From NCBI RefSeq assembly GCF_026262505.1, contig NC_067207.1:32580082-32644081 (forward strand): 64,000 bases of DNA, in the 5' to 3' direction. Below are positions 1 to 7,638 of this stretch, one piece after another. The number at the start of each line of letters is the position of its first letter. The first letter of the stretch is position 1. A program made the translations under genes and the position numbers. The stretch comes from Trichomonas vaginalis G3. Taxonomy: Eukaryota > Parabasalia > Trichomonadida > Trichomonadidae. The notes under the pieces are model-generated. The model ran no database searches. It was not told the origin of the DNA and saw only the letters and a program-made list of their open reading frames with translations.

Positions 1-798
1 AGATGAGAGACTTATATGCTTCCCAAATTTCTTCAAAAGGTAATGTTATACCTGACTGTTTCCATATGAGTTCAATGTCATAGCGTGAGAAACCTTGAAA
101 GATAACGAAGTCAGTTATGAGACGTTTTATGTTTAAAGCTAAAAACCTCCATGTTTGCATAAGTATTGCTACAGTTAAGTGGTAATGTCTGACTTTAGTA
201 ATGATGTTAGCTAATGGTGAGTCAGGCTTTGAAACTAAACCTTTTCCGGCAAGTAGTCGCAAACTAATAAAGTGTTTGAAGATACTTTTTGAAGGGGTAT
301 TTTGAAAGTTTTGACAGAATGTAGTTTGTAAGTTGTTTCATATCGTAAACTCCTGAGTATTGACGTAAGTGGTGTTTGTCAATAATTCTTTCCATCTCCT
401 CAGAAGTCTTTTGCATTCCTGACTGTATAAATTCAACGATGGCATAATATTTCCTCTTACGTCGAATGTAACGTTGAGAAATTCAATGAGTTCACTGTCT
501 GGAACTTTAACGACAGAGGCTTGAACTTTTGACATAAATGTTTTCGCTGTTGAGTCCATAGAGTCTGAATGCTGATATAATGATTTGGTCATAGTAAGAG
601 TCGTTTCCCTAAACGTTCTGTTATGAGTATATGACGAATGAGGTTAAATGTCTTACCTGAACCCATCTTTCCACAATAGAAATACACACCATTTGAACAG
701 AACTCATAGTCCTTACTGAAAGGAAGAATGAGAGAAGAGTTAAGTTTGTCTGTAGTTTCATTCATGTCTTCATCTACGTCATATATTAAATGCTTCAT
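1..798 (-). pseudogene. Maverick A packaging ATPase (FtsK/HerA type), partial
   Basis: This is the genome-packaging ATPase of element A and it runs off the left window edge. The N-terminal part carries a P-loop GKMGSGKT preceded by NGVYFYC, the same context as the whole ATPase of element B at 7639-8538. Downstream blocks also match B, including STAKTFMS and an LVSKPDSPLAN-like stretch. In Polintons this family is thought to pump DNA into capsids. It is divergently transcribed from the gene at 815 with a gap of about 16 bp, the same arrangement as in B. The reading frame is broken in about three places. Confidence 0.85.
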
Positions 799-814
799 TT
801 TATCTCCATTAAAA

Positions 815-1689
815 ATGCAAGTCAGAAATATTCAGAACATAGCACGAGTCTAACTGACAAGAGTATAAAGATATACTATGAACACGTTATGATGAAACCT
901 ACCAAATTCAAGAAAGTCAGTATACTTATGAATACCAAGACACTGGTAGAGTATGTAGGAGGTGAGAAAGCTATTGAAATCAGACAGGTTCGAAGTATTC
1001 CAGCAGGAAGAACAATATTATTGAAGAACTTTAATGTTTTGAGATATAATGATGAAACAAAGAAGCAAGATAGTTTCCTGTTGCTGTGTATGTGAACTTA
1101 GATACAGGAGATGACATGAAAGTTTTAATACAAAGCTTCAAACGGTAAATTGAAAGAAACAACTGACTGCGAAGGGCATCCATTACCTCAGAAGTTACCA
1201 TAGCATATAATTTTGAAACAAATGCAATAGATTTTAAAATCGTCTCTGCAAAGAAGTCAGGTTTTACATTTAATGAAGCAGATGTATATTCGAATGAAAA
1301 CTTCAAAGCTATTGCATGGTTAGATAATGACGATTGCTTTAAGAAAATATTTAAATACAGTGACTCAACGATGTCAATAGATGACCTTCGTGGAATGTTA
1401 CCATCGACGTTTACAGTAGAAGGTTCAGCAGGATTGCTTACAATTTTCAATTGGTGGCATTTGGTCTCGTGAGAACATTGTTATAAAATCCAGTATAAGT
1501 GAATTTGCTGAAGAATCTATATTATGTCTTTCAAACTATATGTATTCGCCGCCGAAGCATTATAGTATAACAAACTTTGTCAGTAAGTTTAACATAAGAC
1601 TTGTCGAACCTTCTTCAATGAAAGATGTTGTGCTACCTAAAGATGGAAAGGATGGACTCATTATTGAGATGATTTTAATTGCATATTAA
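815..1689 (+). pseudogene. Maverick A structural protein, homologue of the 6550-7620 gene
   Basis: The N-terminal part contains YYEHVMMK followed by KAIEIRQV. These align with YYEHVMND and KALEIRKI of the minus-strand gene at 6550-7620 in element B, and the last residues (GLIIEMILIAY) align with IMVELILES there. Position and partner are also conserved: it is divergent from the packaging ATPase across a tiny spacer. Polintons usually encode a penton-like minor capsid protein near the ATPase, so that is the best guess, but I see no decisive motif. The frame is broken in about two places. The start is the ATG at 815, just after an AT-rich spacer. Confidence 0.7.
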
Positions 1690-1914
1690 ATGAGTTTGTT
1701 CTTGAAAGTCATTCATGATGAAATAACTGTTGTAGAAGATGTTAGCAATTGTTCGGACATTTTGAAGCGTATAGATGATATAAGAAAGAAGTTAGATAGA
1801 CCGCAAAGCGGTGAGGGCGAAGCCCGTGAGAATGTTTATGTTTCATTGACTTTCTCCAGTAACGAGAACTTTTATGAGATAATATTGAAGAGAGATGATT
1901 TTAATATGGTGTAA
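1690..1914 (+). CDS. Maverick A small protein of unknown function (74 aa)
   Basis: The ATG abuts the stop codon of the preceding gene (TAAATG), and its own stop codon again abuts the next ATG, so three genes follow one another without spacing. The product is acidic in its N-terminal half and ends in a YEIILKRDDF-like strand. No family is recognised. The centre (residues about 38-45, PQSGEGEA) is encoded by a GC-rich double hairpin at 1801-1826 that contrasts with the AT-rich surroundings and recurs inside the polymerase gene of element C. This suggests a small in-frame insertion. Confidence 0.6.
   Translation: MSLFLKVIHDEITVVEDVSNCSDILKRIDDIRKKLDRPQSGEGEARENVYVSLTFSSNENFYEIILKRDDFNMV
1801..1826 (+). 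repeat. GC-rich double hairpin, copy 1
   Basis: CCGCAAAGCGG followed by GGGCGAAGCCC: two adjacent stem-loops within the gene at 1690-1914. The second stem differs from copy 2 (GGTC/GACC) by paired changes that keep base pairing. Confidence 0.75.
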
Positions 1915-2442
1915 ATGGTAGCTTGGGCAGCTTTAGGCGCAATGGGAACAAAAGCATTAGCATTTGGAGCAAAAGCACTTGGAGCTTATGACGCAGTAAA
2001 TAAAATGAGTGGAGGAAGGGTTTCGAAGACATTAGATGCAAATAAAGGGAAGATTGGAGGCTGGGTTGCAAAGAAGTTAAGATTAAATAAAATAGGGCTC
2101 ATAAATAAAGCATCCAATTTGGTTGCGACTGAGTCAGAAAATGCTTTAGGAAAGGACGATGAGTTTGCAAAACACGCAAAAGACTTTAATGACCAGATGA
2201 AAGGTGAAACAATGCATTTAAATAGAGTCGATGGAACTAAAGAAAATGTTTCTTCTCCACCAGTGGTTCTTCCGTATGGTCCCTATGGAATGTATGGAAA
2301 CCTTTACGAAAGACCATTTGACCCATTGACTGGTGGAAGTAATTGGTATCATTACGGACGAAGAAGAAAGACAGTTAAGCTGGAGACAGACGTGAAGAAA
2401 GCAACTAAAAAGAAACCAAGGAAGAGAGTTATAAAGCAATGA
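1915..2442 (+). CDS. Maverick A alanine-rich/basic small virion-type protein (175 aa)
   Basis: The N-terminal 40 residues are alanine/glycine-rich and amphipathic (AALGAMGTKALAFGAKALGA). A proline/tyrosine-rich middle (LPYGPYGMYG) and a strongly basic C-terminus (KKKPRKRVIKQ) follow. The small gene after the ATPase in element B (8549-8956) has a similar amphipathic glycine/alanine N-terminus. Small proteins of this shape in adenovirus-like particles are membrane-active or DNA-binding core proteins. That role is inferred from composition and position only. The start codon immediately follows the previous stop. Confidence 0.6.
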   Translation: MVAWAALGAMGTKALAFGAKALGAYDAVNKMSGGRVSKTLDANKGKIGGWVAKKLRLNKIGLINKASNLVATESENALGKDDEFAKHAKDFNDQMKGETMHLNRVDGTKENVSSPPVVLPYGPYGMYGNLYERPFDPLTGGSNWYHYGRRRKTVKLETDVKKATKKKPRKRVIKQ

Positions 2443-2461
2443 ATTCAACAGGGTGAAAAAG

Positions 2462-2497
2462 AGGTGAAAAAAGAGGTGAGATCTCACCACTTCACCT
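2462..2497. terminator. Nested dyad after the 1915-2442 gene
   Basis: AGGTGA at 2462-2467 pairs with TCACCT at 2492-2497. Inside them is the perfect 14-bp palindrome GGTGAGATCTCACC at 2475-2488. It lies 20 bp after a stop codon and before the next gene, so a transcript 3-prime structure or a protein-binding site is plausible. Its role is not known. Confidence 0.45.
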
Positions 2498-2591
2498 AAA
2501 TTTAAATGGATGTTTTCATACGTGTGAGGGTGGTGATATCATTAATTTTTAAGTTTATTTTTAAAATTATTTTTATTTTATTTTGGATGTA

Positions 2592-2912
2592 ATGACGAAA
2601 ACTATTGAGATAACAAACTACAACGGTCATGAGTTCAAGAATTTGTTCTTCGTTCCTCGTGAAAATACATTCTATCAGATACGAGGGAGAAAGGGTAAAG
2701 TTAGTTTGAGCGTTTATGAAGGAATGAAGAATGGAAAGTTTATACAAGCATACGATACAAACGGTAAGCGTGTTTCATTAGCTTTGTCAAAACTTACAGG
2801 TATAAACTATGACAGTGATTTTGACCTATATGAAGAAGAAAGTGAGTCAGAAGAATATGAACTGTTGTGTGAAGCACAGCAATGGGAGGAGTTGCAATAC
2901 TTTTGTAAGTGA
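2592..2912 (+). CDS. Maverick A small protein, unknown (106 aa)
   Basis: The first ATG in frame is at 2592, preceded by a long T-rich leader as for other genes of these elements. The product has a basic patch RGRKGKVSLS at residues about 31-40, then YEGMKNGKF and NGKRVSL, and an acidic tail (YEEESESEEYE). The basic patch is faintly AT-hook-like and the MKNGK words recall the MKDG/MKNG motif in two small proteins of element B, but the similarity is weak. It is the last gene before the terminal repeats. Function unknown. Confidence 0.6.
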   Translation: MTKTIEITNYNGHEFKNLFFVPRENTFYQIRGRKGKVSLSVYEGMKNGKFIQAYDTNGKRVSLALSKLTGINYDSDFDLYEEESESEEYELLCEAQQWEELQYFCK

Positions 2913-3172
2913 GAACGTTTATTTTTTACATTAGTGAGCTCGTTAGTGAAAACGTTTATTTTTACATTAGTGAAGTCGTTTGTGAAAACGTTTATTTTTA
3001 CATTAGTGAAGTCGTTTGTGAAAACGTTTATTTTTACATTAGTGAAGTCGTTTGTGAAAACGTTTATTTTTACATTAGTGAAGTCGTTTGTGAAAACGTT
3101 TATTTTTACATTAGTGAAGTCGTTAGCGATGTCGTTTATTTTTACATTAGTGAAGTCGTTAGCGATGTCGTT
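2907..3172. repeat. 36-bp tandem repeat near the right end of Maverick A
   Basis: About seven copies of a 36-bp unit containing AACGTTTATTTTTACA followed by TTAGTGAAGTCG. The middle five copies are almost identical and the outer ones diverge. Because 36 is divisible by three and the unit lacks stops in two frames, it generates repetitive open frames that I do not consider genes. The 16-bp word also occurs once in each terminal inverted repeat of element B in the same orientation relative to the end. Confidence 0.9.
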
Positions 3173-3332
3173 AGTGAGGTGAAGTGGTTGGCGGCTTTAT
3201 AAATATTTAAGGTTAAGTTGGTGTTTGTGTTTGTGTATTGTAAAATATACGTTAACGGTTTCGTAAAGTGTCAAATTCACATATCAGGTGTACGGTGGCG
3301 CGCAGTGCCTCAGTACACATGATATGTATACT
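3173..3332. repeat. Terminal region of Maverick A with subterminal hairpin
   Basis: No gene. A hairpin spans 3280-3326: CATATCA plus GTGTAC on the left pair with GTACAC plus TGATATG on the right, with one mismatch and a GC-rich loop containing GGCGCGCAG. It stops 6 bp before the element border. Element B has a comparable GC-rich hairpin about 11 bp from its tips. Such hairpins may be recognised by integrase or the replication machinery; this is inference. Confidence 0.65.
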
Positions 3333-3334
3333 AA

Positions 3335-3481
3335 CTGAAGGAAATTCTCCAATGCACAAATGCAAGGATACCAATGCATTTTGTCGTTGGAAACGGAAAT
3401 GGCGCTATTGAATATGATCCAGATTATGAAGGTTATGTTTCCTATAATGACCACACTAGGAAACTCATTTACGCTTACTAA
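3335..3481 (+). pseudogene. 3-prime fragment of a host SH3b/papain-fold peptidase gene cut by Maverick A
   Basis: The fragment reads LKEILQCTNARI, then MHFVVGNGNGAIEYDP and YNDHTRKLIYAY with a stop. This matches the last 49 codons of the complete gene at 31407-32270 (EKEILQC, HFVVGNKNGGIEYDP, YNDHVQKIIYAY). It begins within a few bases of the right border of element A, so the element landed inside a host gene. The upstream part of the gene should lie beyond the left end of A, outside the window. The fragment retains the histidine and aspartate of the presumed papain-like triad. Confidence 0.9.
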
Positions 3482-3974
3482 AAATGATTTTTTTCGAGAA
3501 CTTTTTTAAAAGATTTTCTCACTAAAAAATGAATCATTTTTTTCATTTACGACTGCAGATACAACTTTATGATAACACCTCAATTTTTTGACAAAAGTGA
3601 CATGAAAATTGAGTGCATGTCACAAGTGGTAAGTACATCAATAAATGTATCTATCTCCAAAATGCAAAAAAAAATATTGGAGAAAAATTCTTTAGGAACC
3701 TTTTTAATGGTATTCTCATGTCCATCTGACTTTAATTCAAATTTTTCATGTGGGATACGTCTTTGAAAATGAAATTGATCTGGATCAAAATGCTATCAAC
3801 AGAAAATTTATAAAAATTATCCTGAACTTGAGTCTTAATGAATATATCATTATTATGACATTATGAATGCAACCATCGTATTTTTTAATGAAAAAGATCA
3901 GATTTATCTTTCAGTACATCTTCAAATCTGACGTAAAATATCATTAAAATTAGCCTTAATCATTTTCATTGAAA
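3482..3974. other. Host intergenic sequence
   Basis: AT-rich sequence between the peptidase fragment and the BspA-like gene. A 65-codon open frame at 3569-3766 has no family resemblance or credible start context and is not annotated. A TCATTTTCATTG stretch just before the next ATG looks like a trichomonad initiator. Nothing else is seen. Confidence 0.6.
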
Positions 3975-4697
3975 ATGCAAAAGTGCCAAAACTTTTTTAG
4001 AATTTCAGAGACAATACTTTATTGTCAAGACGGAGTATTAAGAAAGCAAAGTGATATTTCGGATGAAATTACAACAATAATAGTAGATAGATCATGTACC
4101 ACCATTACGATGAATTCATTAAATTATACAAATTTAGCTTCAGTCACATTTCCAGATACTCTCGAAGTTATTGAAGATGACCCATTTTCAAATATTCCGA
4201 TTAGAAAACTATTTATTCCAGCATCTGTTCGCACAATTTCCTCTGCAAACTTTTTCAACGTTCTTCCACTTCTTGAAAGGATCGATGTGGATCCAAACAG
4301 TAAAACATTTGCCTCTATTGATGGAGTCATGTATAGCAAAGATTTAACGATGATTATTCAATATCCTCGTAATAATAACCAAACTACTTTTATTGTACCA
4401 AAAAGTGTCAAAATATTAGGTAATGATGCATTCAGTAGGAATACAGTGATCAAAACGATTGTACTCTTAACAAATTTACATAAAATTGAAGCACGAAGTT
4501 TTTATGCGACTGATAATATCACAATTATGATACCTTATCAATGCAAAATCTCGATTATAATAAATTCAACTCTAGAACCTCCAGGCTTTTATCTATCATC
4601 TATTATATCTTATTATTTGAAATTAGAATCAAAAAAATGTGTATACTATCTTTTCACTCTAAATTGTTGTTATTCTCATATATTTATGTATTCATAA
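3975..4697 (+). CDS. BspA-like leucine-rich repeat protein (short)
   Basis: The sequence has the features of trichomonad BspA-like proteins (TpLRR class): spaced repeats such as LASVTFPDTLEVIEDDPFS, IRKLFIPASVRTISSANF, TTFIVPKSVKILGNDAFS and IKTIVLLTNLHKIEARSF. In Trichomonas these form a large family, some members being surface proteins. This copy is short (240 aa) and ends in a cysteine-rich hydrophobic tail (KKCVYYLFTLNCC) rather than a clear transmembrane helix plus tail, so it may be a truncated family member. The ATG at 3975 is chosen because an initiator-like TTCATTG lies directly upstream. Confidence 0.8.
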   Translation: MQKCQNFFRISETILYCQDGVLRKQSDISDEITTIIVDRSCTTITMNSLNYTNLASVTFPDTLEVIEDDPFSNIPIRKLFIPASVRTISSANFFNVLPLLERIDVDPNSKTFASIDGVMYSKDLTMIIQYPRNNNQTTFIVPKSVKILGNDAFSRNTVIKTIVLLTNLHKIEARSFYATDNITIMIPYQCKISIIINSTLEPPGFYLSSIISYYLKLESKKCVYYLFTLNCCYSHIFMYS

Positions 4698-5312
4698 TTA
4701 TGTGAAAAAAAAATCGTTTGCAAATTCAAATTTTCATAAATTTTATCATTCATGAAAATTAGAATTTGCAAACGATTAAAGAAATTGTTTGCAATTTGGC
4801 TGTAGACAAGTTCCGTCCAAATTGCGAACAATTTTTTAAATTATTTGCTTTCTGTGTAAACTTTTGATTTTATGTCTTCGCAATGTCCCAAGCTATCAAG
4901 AACTTGAACTGATTAATCCAAATGATGTAAAAAAATGTATCGAATACAAGAGAATTTACATATCATCTTTAGAGATTTTCTTGAATGCCTTTGGAGCATT
5001 CAATTATTTCAATTATGGTAAATTCAATCTGATAGATTGTAAATGACTGTAGAATTATTTTGTTTCACCTCTCTTTGAACCATTTCCGTCATTTTGTATG
5101 CGTCATATGTCCTTTATTTCATTAATGGTTCACTTACAAGTTTCTGACATTCTCTGAATTTTTTTGACACCCAACCGAAAATACCTCAACTTTATAGGTA
5201 AAAAGTTAATATTTTCGGTTGGTAAAAAGTTCTTATAAATCACTATATATTACTAAAAATAGATGTTATACTTTTTTGTTATTACAATAAAGACGTTTCA
5301 GAAAAAAAATGT
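4698..5312. repeat. Host intergenic region with three perfect or near-perfect hairpins
   Basis: This gap between convergent genes holds three dyads. 4712-4777 has stems of about 25 bp around AATCGTTTGCAAATTC. 4785-4831 has TTGTTTGCAATTTGG pairing with CCAAATTGCGAACAA. 5171-5222 has CCAACCGAAAATA pairing with TATTTTCGGTTGG. The first two share GTTTGCAA. They could be MITE relics or transcript 3-prime structures. An ORF of 60 codons at 4864-5046 lacks support and is not called. Confidence 0.7.
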
Positions 5313-6248
5313 TTAATCTGACAAGATAAAAAATCCAAGTCCGATAAGGTATCTCATTTGATTGAAATTGATACATGAGCATTTGATCAGAGCTGGATTA
5401 CAACTTTGAGATAGTTTAACAAACGTGTATGGATTTGATTCAGTAACTTTTATAAATCCATTTCCTTTTTTACCTTTGATTGCAATTTGTTGATTTATAG
5501 GATCAGGGAAAAATTTATCCCCTCCAAGTAAATTAACATTCATCAAACTTGGATGAGCATAACTACTTCCCCCGCCACCGCTCGCAATGTCAGCACCATC
5601 ACCACCGCCGAAATATCCAGCACCGCCACCCCCTGATGAGGCGTCTGCCTTACAACAGGAGTCTCCCCCTCTTATTTTTTGTCCTCTTTTTGCTTTACAA
5701 TAACGAGGACTAGCGGAGTTGAGATATTCTCCACCATATCCTGAGGCTTCTGAAGTAGCTCCTTTTCCACGTGTTTTCTTTGCTTGTTCTGGAGTGAACC
5801 AAGAGGCGCTTCCATAGCCATCCTCGGCGAATGGGCCGCCAAAACCGTCCGGTGCCTCACCTGAAGTGCGATGGTATCCAGCGCCGCCACCTGCACCTGC
5901 GGCAATGATTATATTATCAAAGTTAATGTCATAGGCAATCAATGTTGCTTCACCGCCGATACATGAGTAATTATTAAAAGCTCCAATGCAATTTGAGCCA
6001 CCGCCAAATTCTTCATGGCCATAAATCATGGATTCACTGCATGTACCTTGTTTGCCAACATATGCATAAAATCTGGTTAAAGAAGTAACATTGATGATAG
6101 CTTCTGAATATGCACCAAGACCAGATTCAGGTTTGGATCTATAACCACCTTGTGCACCCCATAACTGCAACAAGTAGGCTCCGCTTTGTAGCTCAAATGC
6201 TTCAATATTGCCAGAGTAATCAAGATTTTTGATTGAATTATGAGTCAC
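5313..6248 (-). CDS. Glycine-rich ALK-like domain protein, start codon missing
   Basis: After a short lead the protein reads YLLQLWGAQGG, the hallmark of the trichomonad glycine-rich family. It continues with FGGGSNCIGAF, IIAAGAGGGAGY, SSGGGGAGYFGGG and ASGGGGSSYAHP, ending in NGFIKV. The domain resembles the glycine-rich domain of ALK/LTK receptors and is shared with 33237-35045. Only the domain plus about 40 residues is present, without the Ig-like repeats of the larger paralogue. No ATG opens the frame: it begins after a stop with a GTG at 6248, so the true start is lost or the gene is decaying. Maverick B lies about 80 bp upstream, in the likely promoter. Confidence 0.75.
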   Translation of the reverse strand: MTHNSIKNLDYSGNIEAFELQSGAYLLQLWGAQGGYRSKPESGLGAYSEAIINVTSLTRFYAYVGKQGTCSESMIYGHEEFGGGSNCIGAFNNYSCIGGEATLIAYDINFDNIIIAAGAGGGAGYHRTSGEAPDGFGGPFAEDGYGSASWFTPEQAKKTRGKGATSEASGYGGEYLNSASPRYCKAKRGQKIRGGDSCCKADASSGGGGAGYFGGGDGADIASGGGGSSYAHPSLMNVNLLGGDKFFPDPINQQIAIKGKKGNGFIKVTESNPYTFVKLSQSCNPALIKCSCINFNQMRYLIGLGFFILSD

Positions 6249-6326
6249 TTTTTATCTTAATGATAGACATTCAACTGTTATAAAACTTTGTAATCAGTGA
6301 AATGAGTACACATTTTAATATAAGTT

Positions 6327-6489
6327 AGTACAGTATACATTGTGCGTCGCCTGTAGCCTACAGCTACAGTCACCGACACAATGAAAAAAGTGACAGAAAA
6401 CTGACACCATACGGGCGCGCATATGTACGCATATATGTGTAAAAATAAACGTTCATATGTAAACTAACCTTTATTCACTAGCAGGAGCT
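6327..6489 (+). repeat. Left terminal inverted repeat of Maverick B
   Basis: It starts AGTACAGTATAC and matches the reverse complement of 30475-30637 with about one mismatch. It is flanked outside by TAAGTT. A hairpin at 6338-6383 (CATTGTG and GTCG pairing with CGAC and CACAATG, loop CTGTAGCCTACAG) lies about 11 bp from the tip. The inner part has AACGTTTATTTTTACA in reverse orientation. The innermost bases duplicate the last few codons of the capsid gene from the other end. Confidence 0.97.
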
Positions 6490-6549
6490 TTGTTGTTCGC
6501 TTCCATTAAAATGTAAACTTTACGTGTCAAAAAAATTCTGTCACGTAAA

Positions 6550-7620
6550 CTATTTATGTTGAGATTGAGTACCAGACTCTAATATAAGTTCAACCATTAT
6601 ATTAGAGTCTTTAGGAATTTCATATGGTTCTTTTACATAATATTCCTTTTTTTGACCATCAGTTGATTCTTCAACTCTTTTGAATGAAAAGCGCTTATAA
6701 AACTCAAACACGAGTGCATCTTTATAACCAGTGATATCGTAAAATTTTGGTGGCACAAGCTGTTCATTCACATTACATATAAATTGTTTGTTATCATGAG
6801 CAATATTACTCAACGTTACTAAAGGCTCAAGGAGAGGATTTATTCTTATCTGATAACCGACAAATTTATATGTTGGTTTGCCCTTTCGCTCAAGGATAAA
6901 CCTGATATTCGCTATAGTTATGAAAAGCTCATCAAAGTACTTATATGTTTTTTTATCTTTATCATTTTCGTCAGTGAAATCTGCTATGGTAAAACTATAA
7001 TATACATGCATTCGCGAGATATATTTTTTTTCCCATAAGTCTAAAAATTTTGCTTTCGATGGAATTACTTTTTGCGTGAATGTTCTACCATGGTCATCTT
7101 CCCAAACAAGCTCTGGTTTTCTTGATGTTGTGTCTGTTTCAGTGGTTTCTAATAACGCAGTGATGAAATCCAACACATCTCCTAGGGACATGTCATATTT
7201 ATAATTCAAGGCATTTTTTTCTATACTACTGTATGAAGGTAATGTTATGATTGGTGATGTACCTTTTCTTAATACATTCAATTTATTTTCATTTGAATCA
7301 TAGTAACAATCAACAAATTCTCTACTTGCCTCAGTCATTTTTTCCATAAGACCTTCATTCAACTCCTGTGTAGTCATGTTGGGTTTTATGTAATATCTCA
7401 TGTCAAACCTTTTTTTCACTGATTTTGATGAATCTGTCATTTCTAATGGAATAGCAAGAAACTCAAAGTCTGGATGCTCAAGACTTATCTTTCTTATCTC
7501 AAGAGCTTTTGACGCAGGATATTCAATGAAGTCTCTCGGTAATTTATATGAGACTGTATTACCACTTATCGTGCCATCATTCATAACATGTTCATAGTAT
7601 AATCCATCATATTTAGACAT
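6550..7620 (-). CDS. Maverick B structural protein, minor capsid candidate (356 aa)
   Basis: The start is the ATG at 7620 (MSKYDGLYYEHVMN), because it leaves an 18-bp spacer to the divergent ATPase gene and the homologue in element A starts at the corresponding place. The protein is beta-rich with no transmembrane helix: KLPRDFIEYPASKALEIRKI, FDMRYYIKPN, VYYSFTIADF and a C-terminal IMVELILES strand. A homologue is present in A (815-1689), and a shorter related frame occurs in C (61422-61899, sharing a KIRLPQEFI block). Conservation across three diverged Mavericks and linkage to the ATPase suggest a virion structural protein such as the penton, but this is inference. Confidence 0.75.
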   Translation of the reverse strand: MSKYDGLYYEHVMNDGTISGNTVSYKLPRDFIEYPASKALEIRKISLEHPDFEFLAIPLEMTDSSKSVKKRFDMRYYIKPNMTTQELNEGLMEKMTEASREFVDCYYDSNENKLNVLRKGTSPIITLPSYSSIEKNALNYKYDMSLGDVLDFITALLETTETDTTSRKPELVWEDDHGRTFTQKVIPSKAKFLDLWEKKYISRMHVYYSFTIADFTDENDKDKKTYKYFDELFITIANIRFILERKGKPTYKFVGYQIRINPLLEPLVTLSNIAHDNKQFICNVNEQLVPPKFYDITGYKDALVFEFYKRFSFKRVEESTDGQKKEYYVKEPYEIPKDSNIMVELILESGTQSQHK

Positions 7621-7638
7621 TTTATATGTAACTAAAAG
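7621..7638. promoter_or_regulatory. 18-bp divergent spacer between structural gene and ATPase
   Basis: Only 18 bp (TTTATATGTAACTAAAAG) separate the two start codons. Element A has a spacer of about 16 bp between the equivalent genes. Any core promoter must overlap the coding sequence of the opposite gene. Confidence 0.6.

Larger units (their letters stand above)
1..3332. mobile_element. Maverick/Polinton A, right end only
   Basis: This is the right-hand end of a Maverick/Polinton, with the rest outside the window. It holds a packaging ATPase on the minus strand, a divergent structural gene, three small plus-strand genes, a 36-bp tandem array and a terminal hairpin. The right border is placed at 3332 because the sequence ends in GTATACT, matching the AG...CT termini of the family and the AGTA tips of the other two elements here. 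Host peptidase coding sequence resumes immediately afterwards. The left end and target duplication cannot be checked. It is broken in at least four places and looks older than B. Confidence 0.85.

Noticed and set aside
2909-3202. Repetitive peptides in two frames at the right end of element A
   Set aside because: Both frames are open only because the noncoding unit is 36 bp; no composition typical of a protein.
3569-3766. 65-codon open frame
   Set aside because: No recognisable domain or start context; lies in ordinary intergenic DNA.
4864-5046. 60-codon open frame between hairpins
   Set aside because: No homology by eye and no initiator; probably chance.
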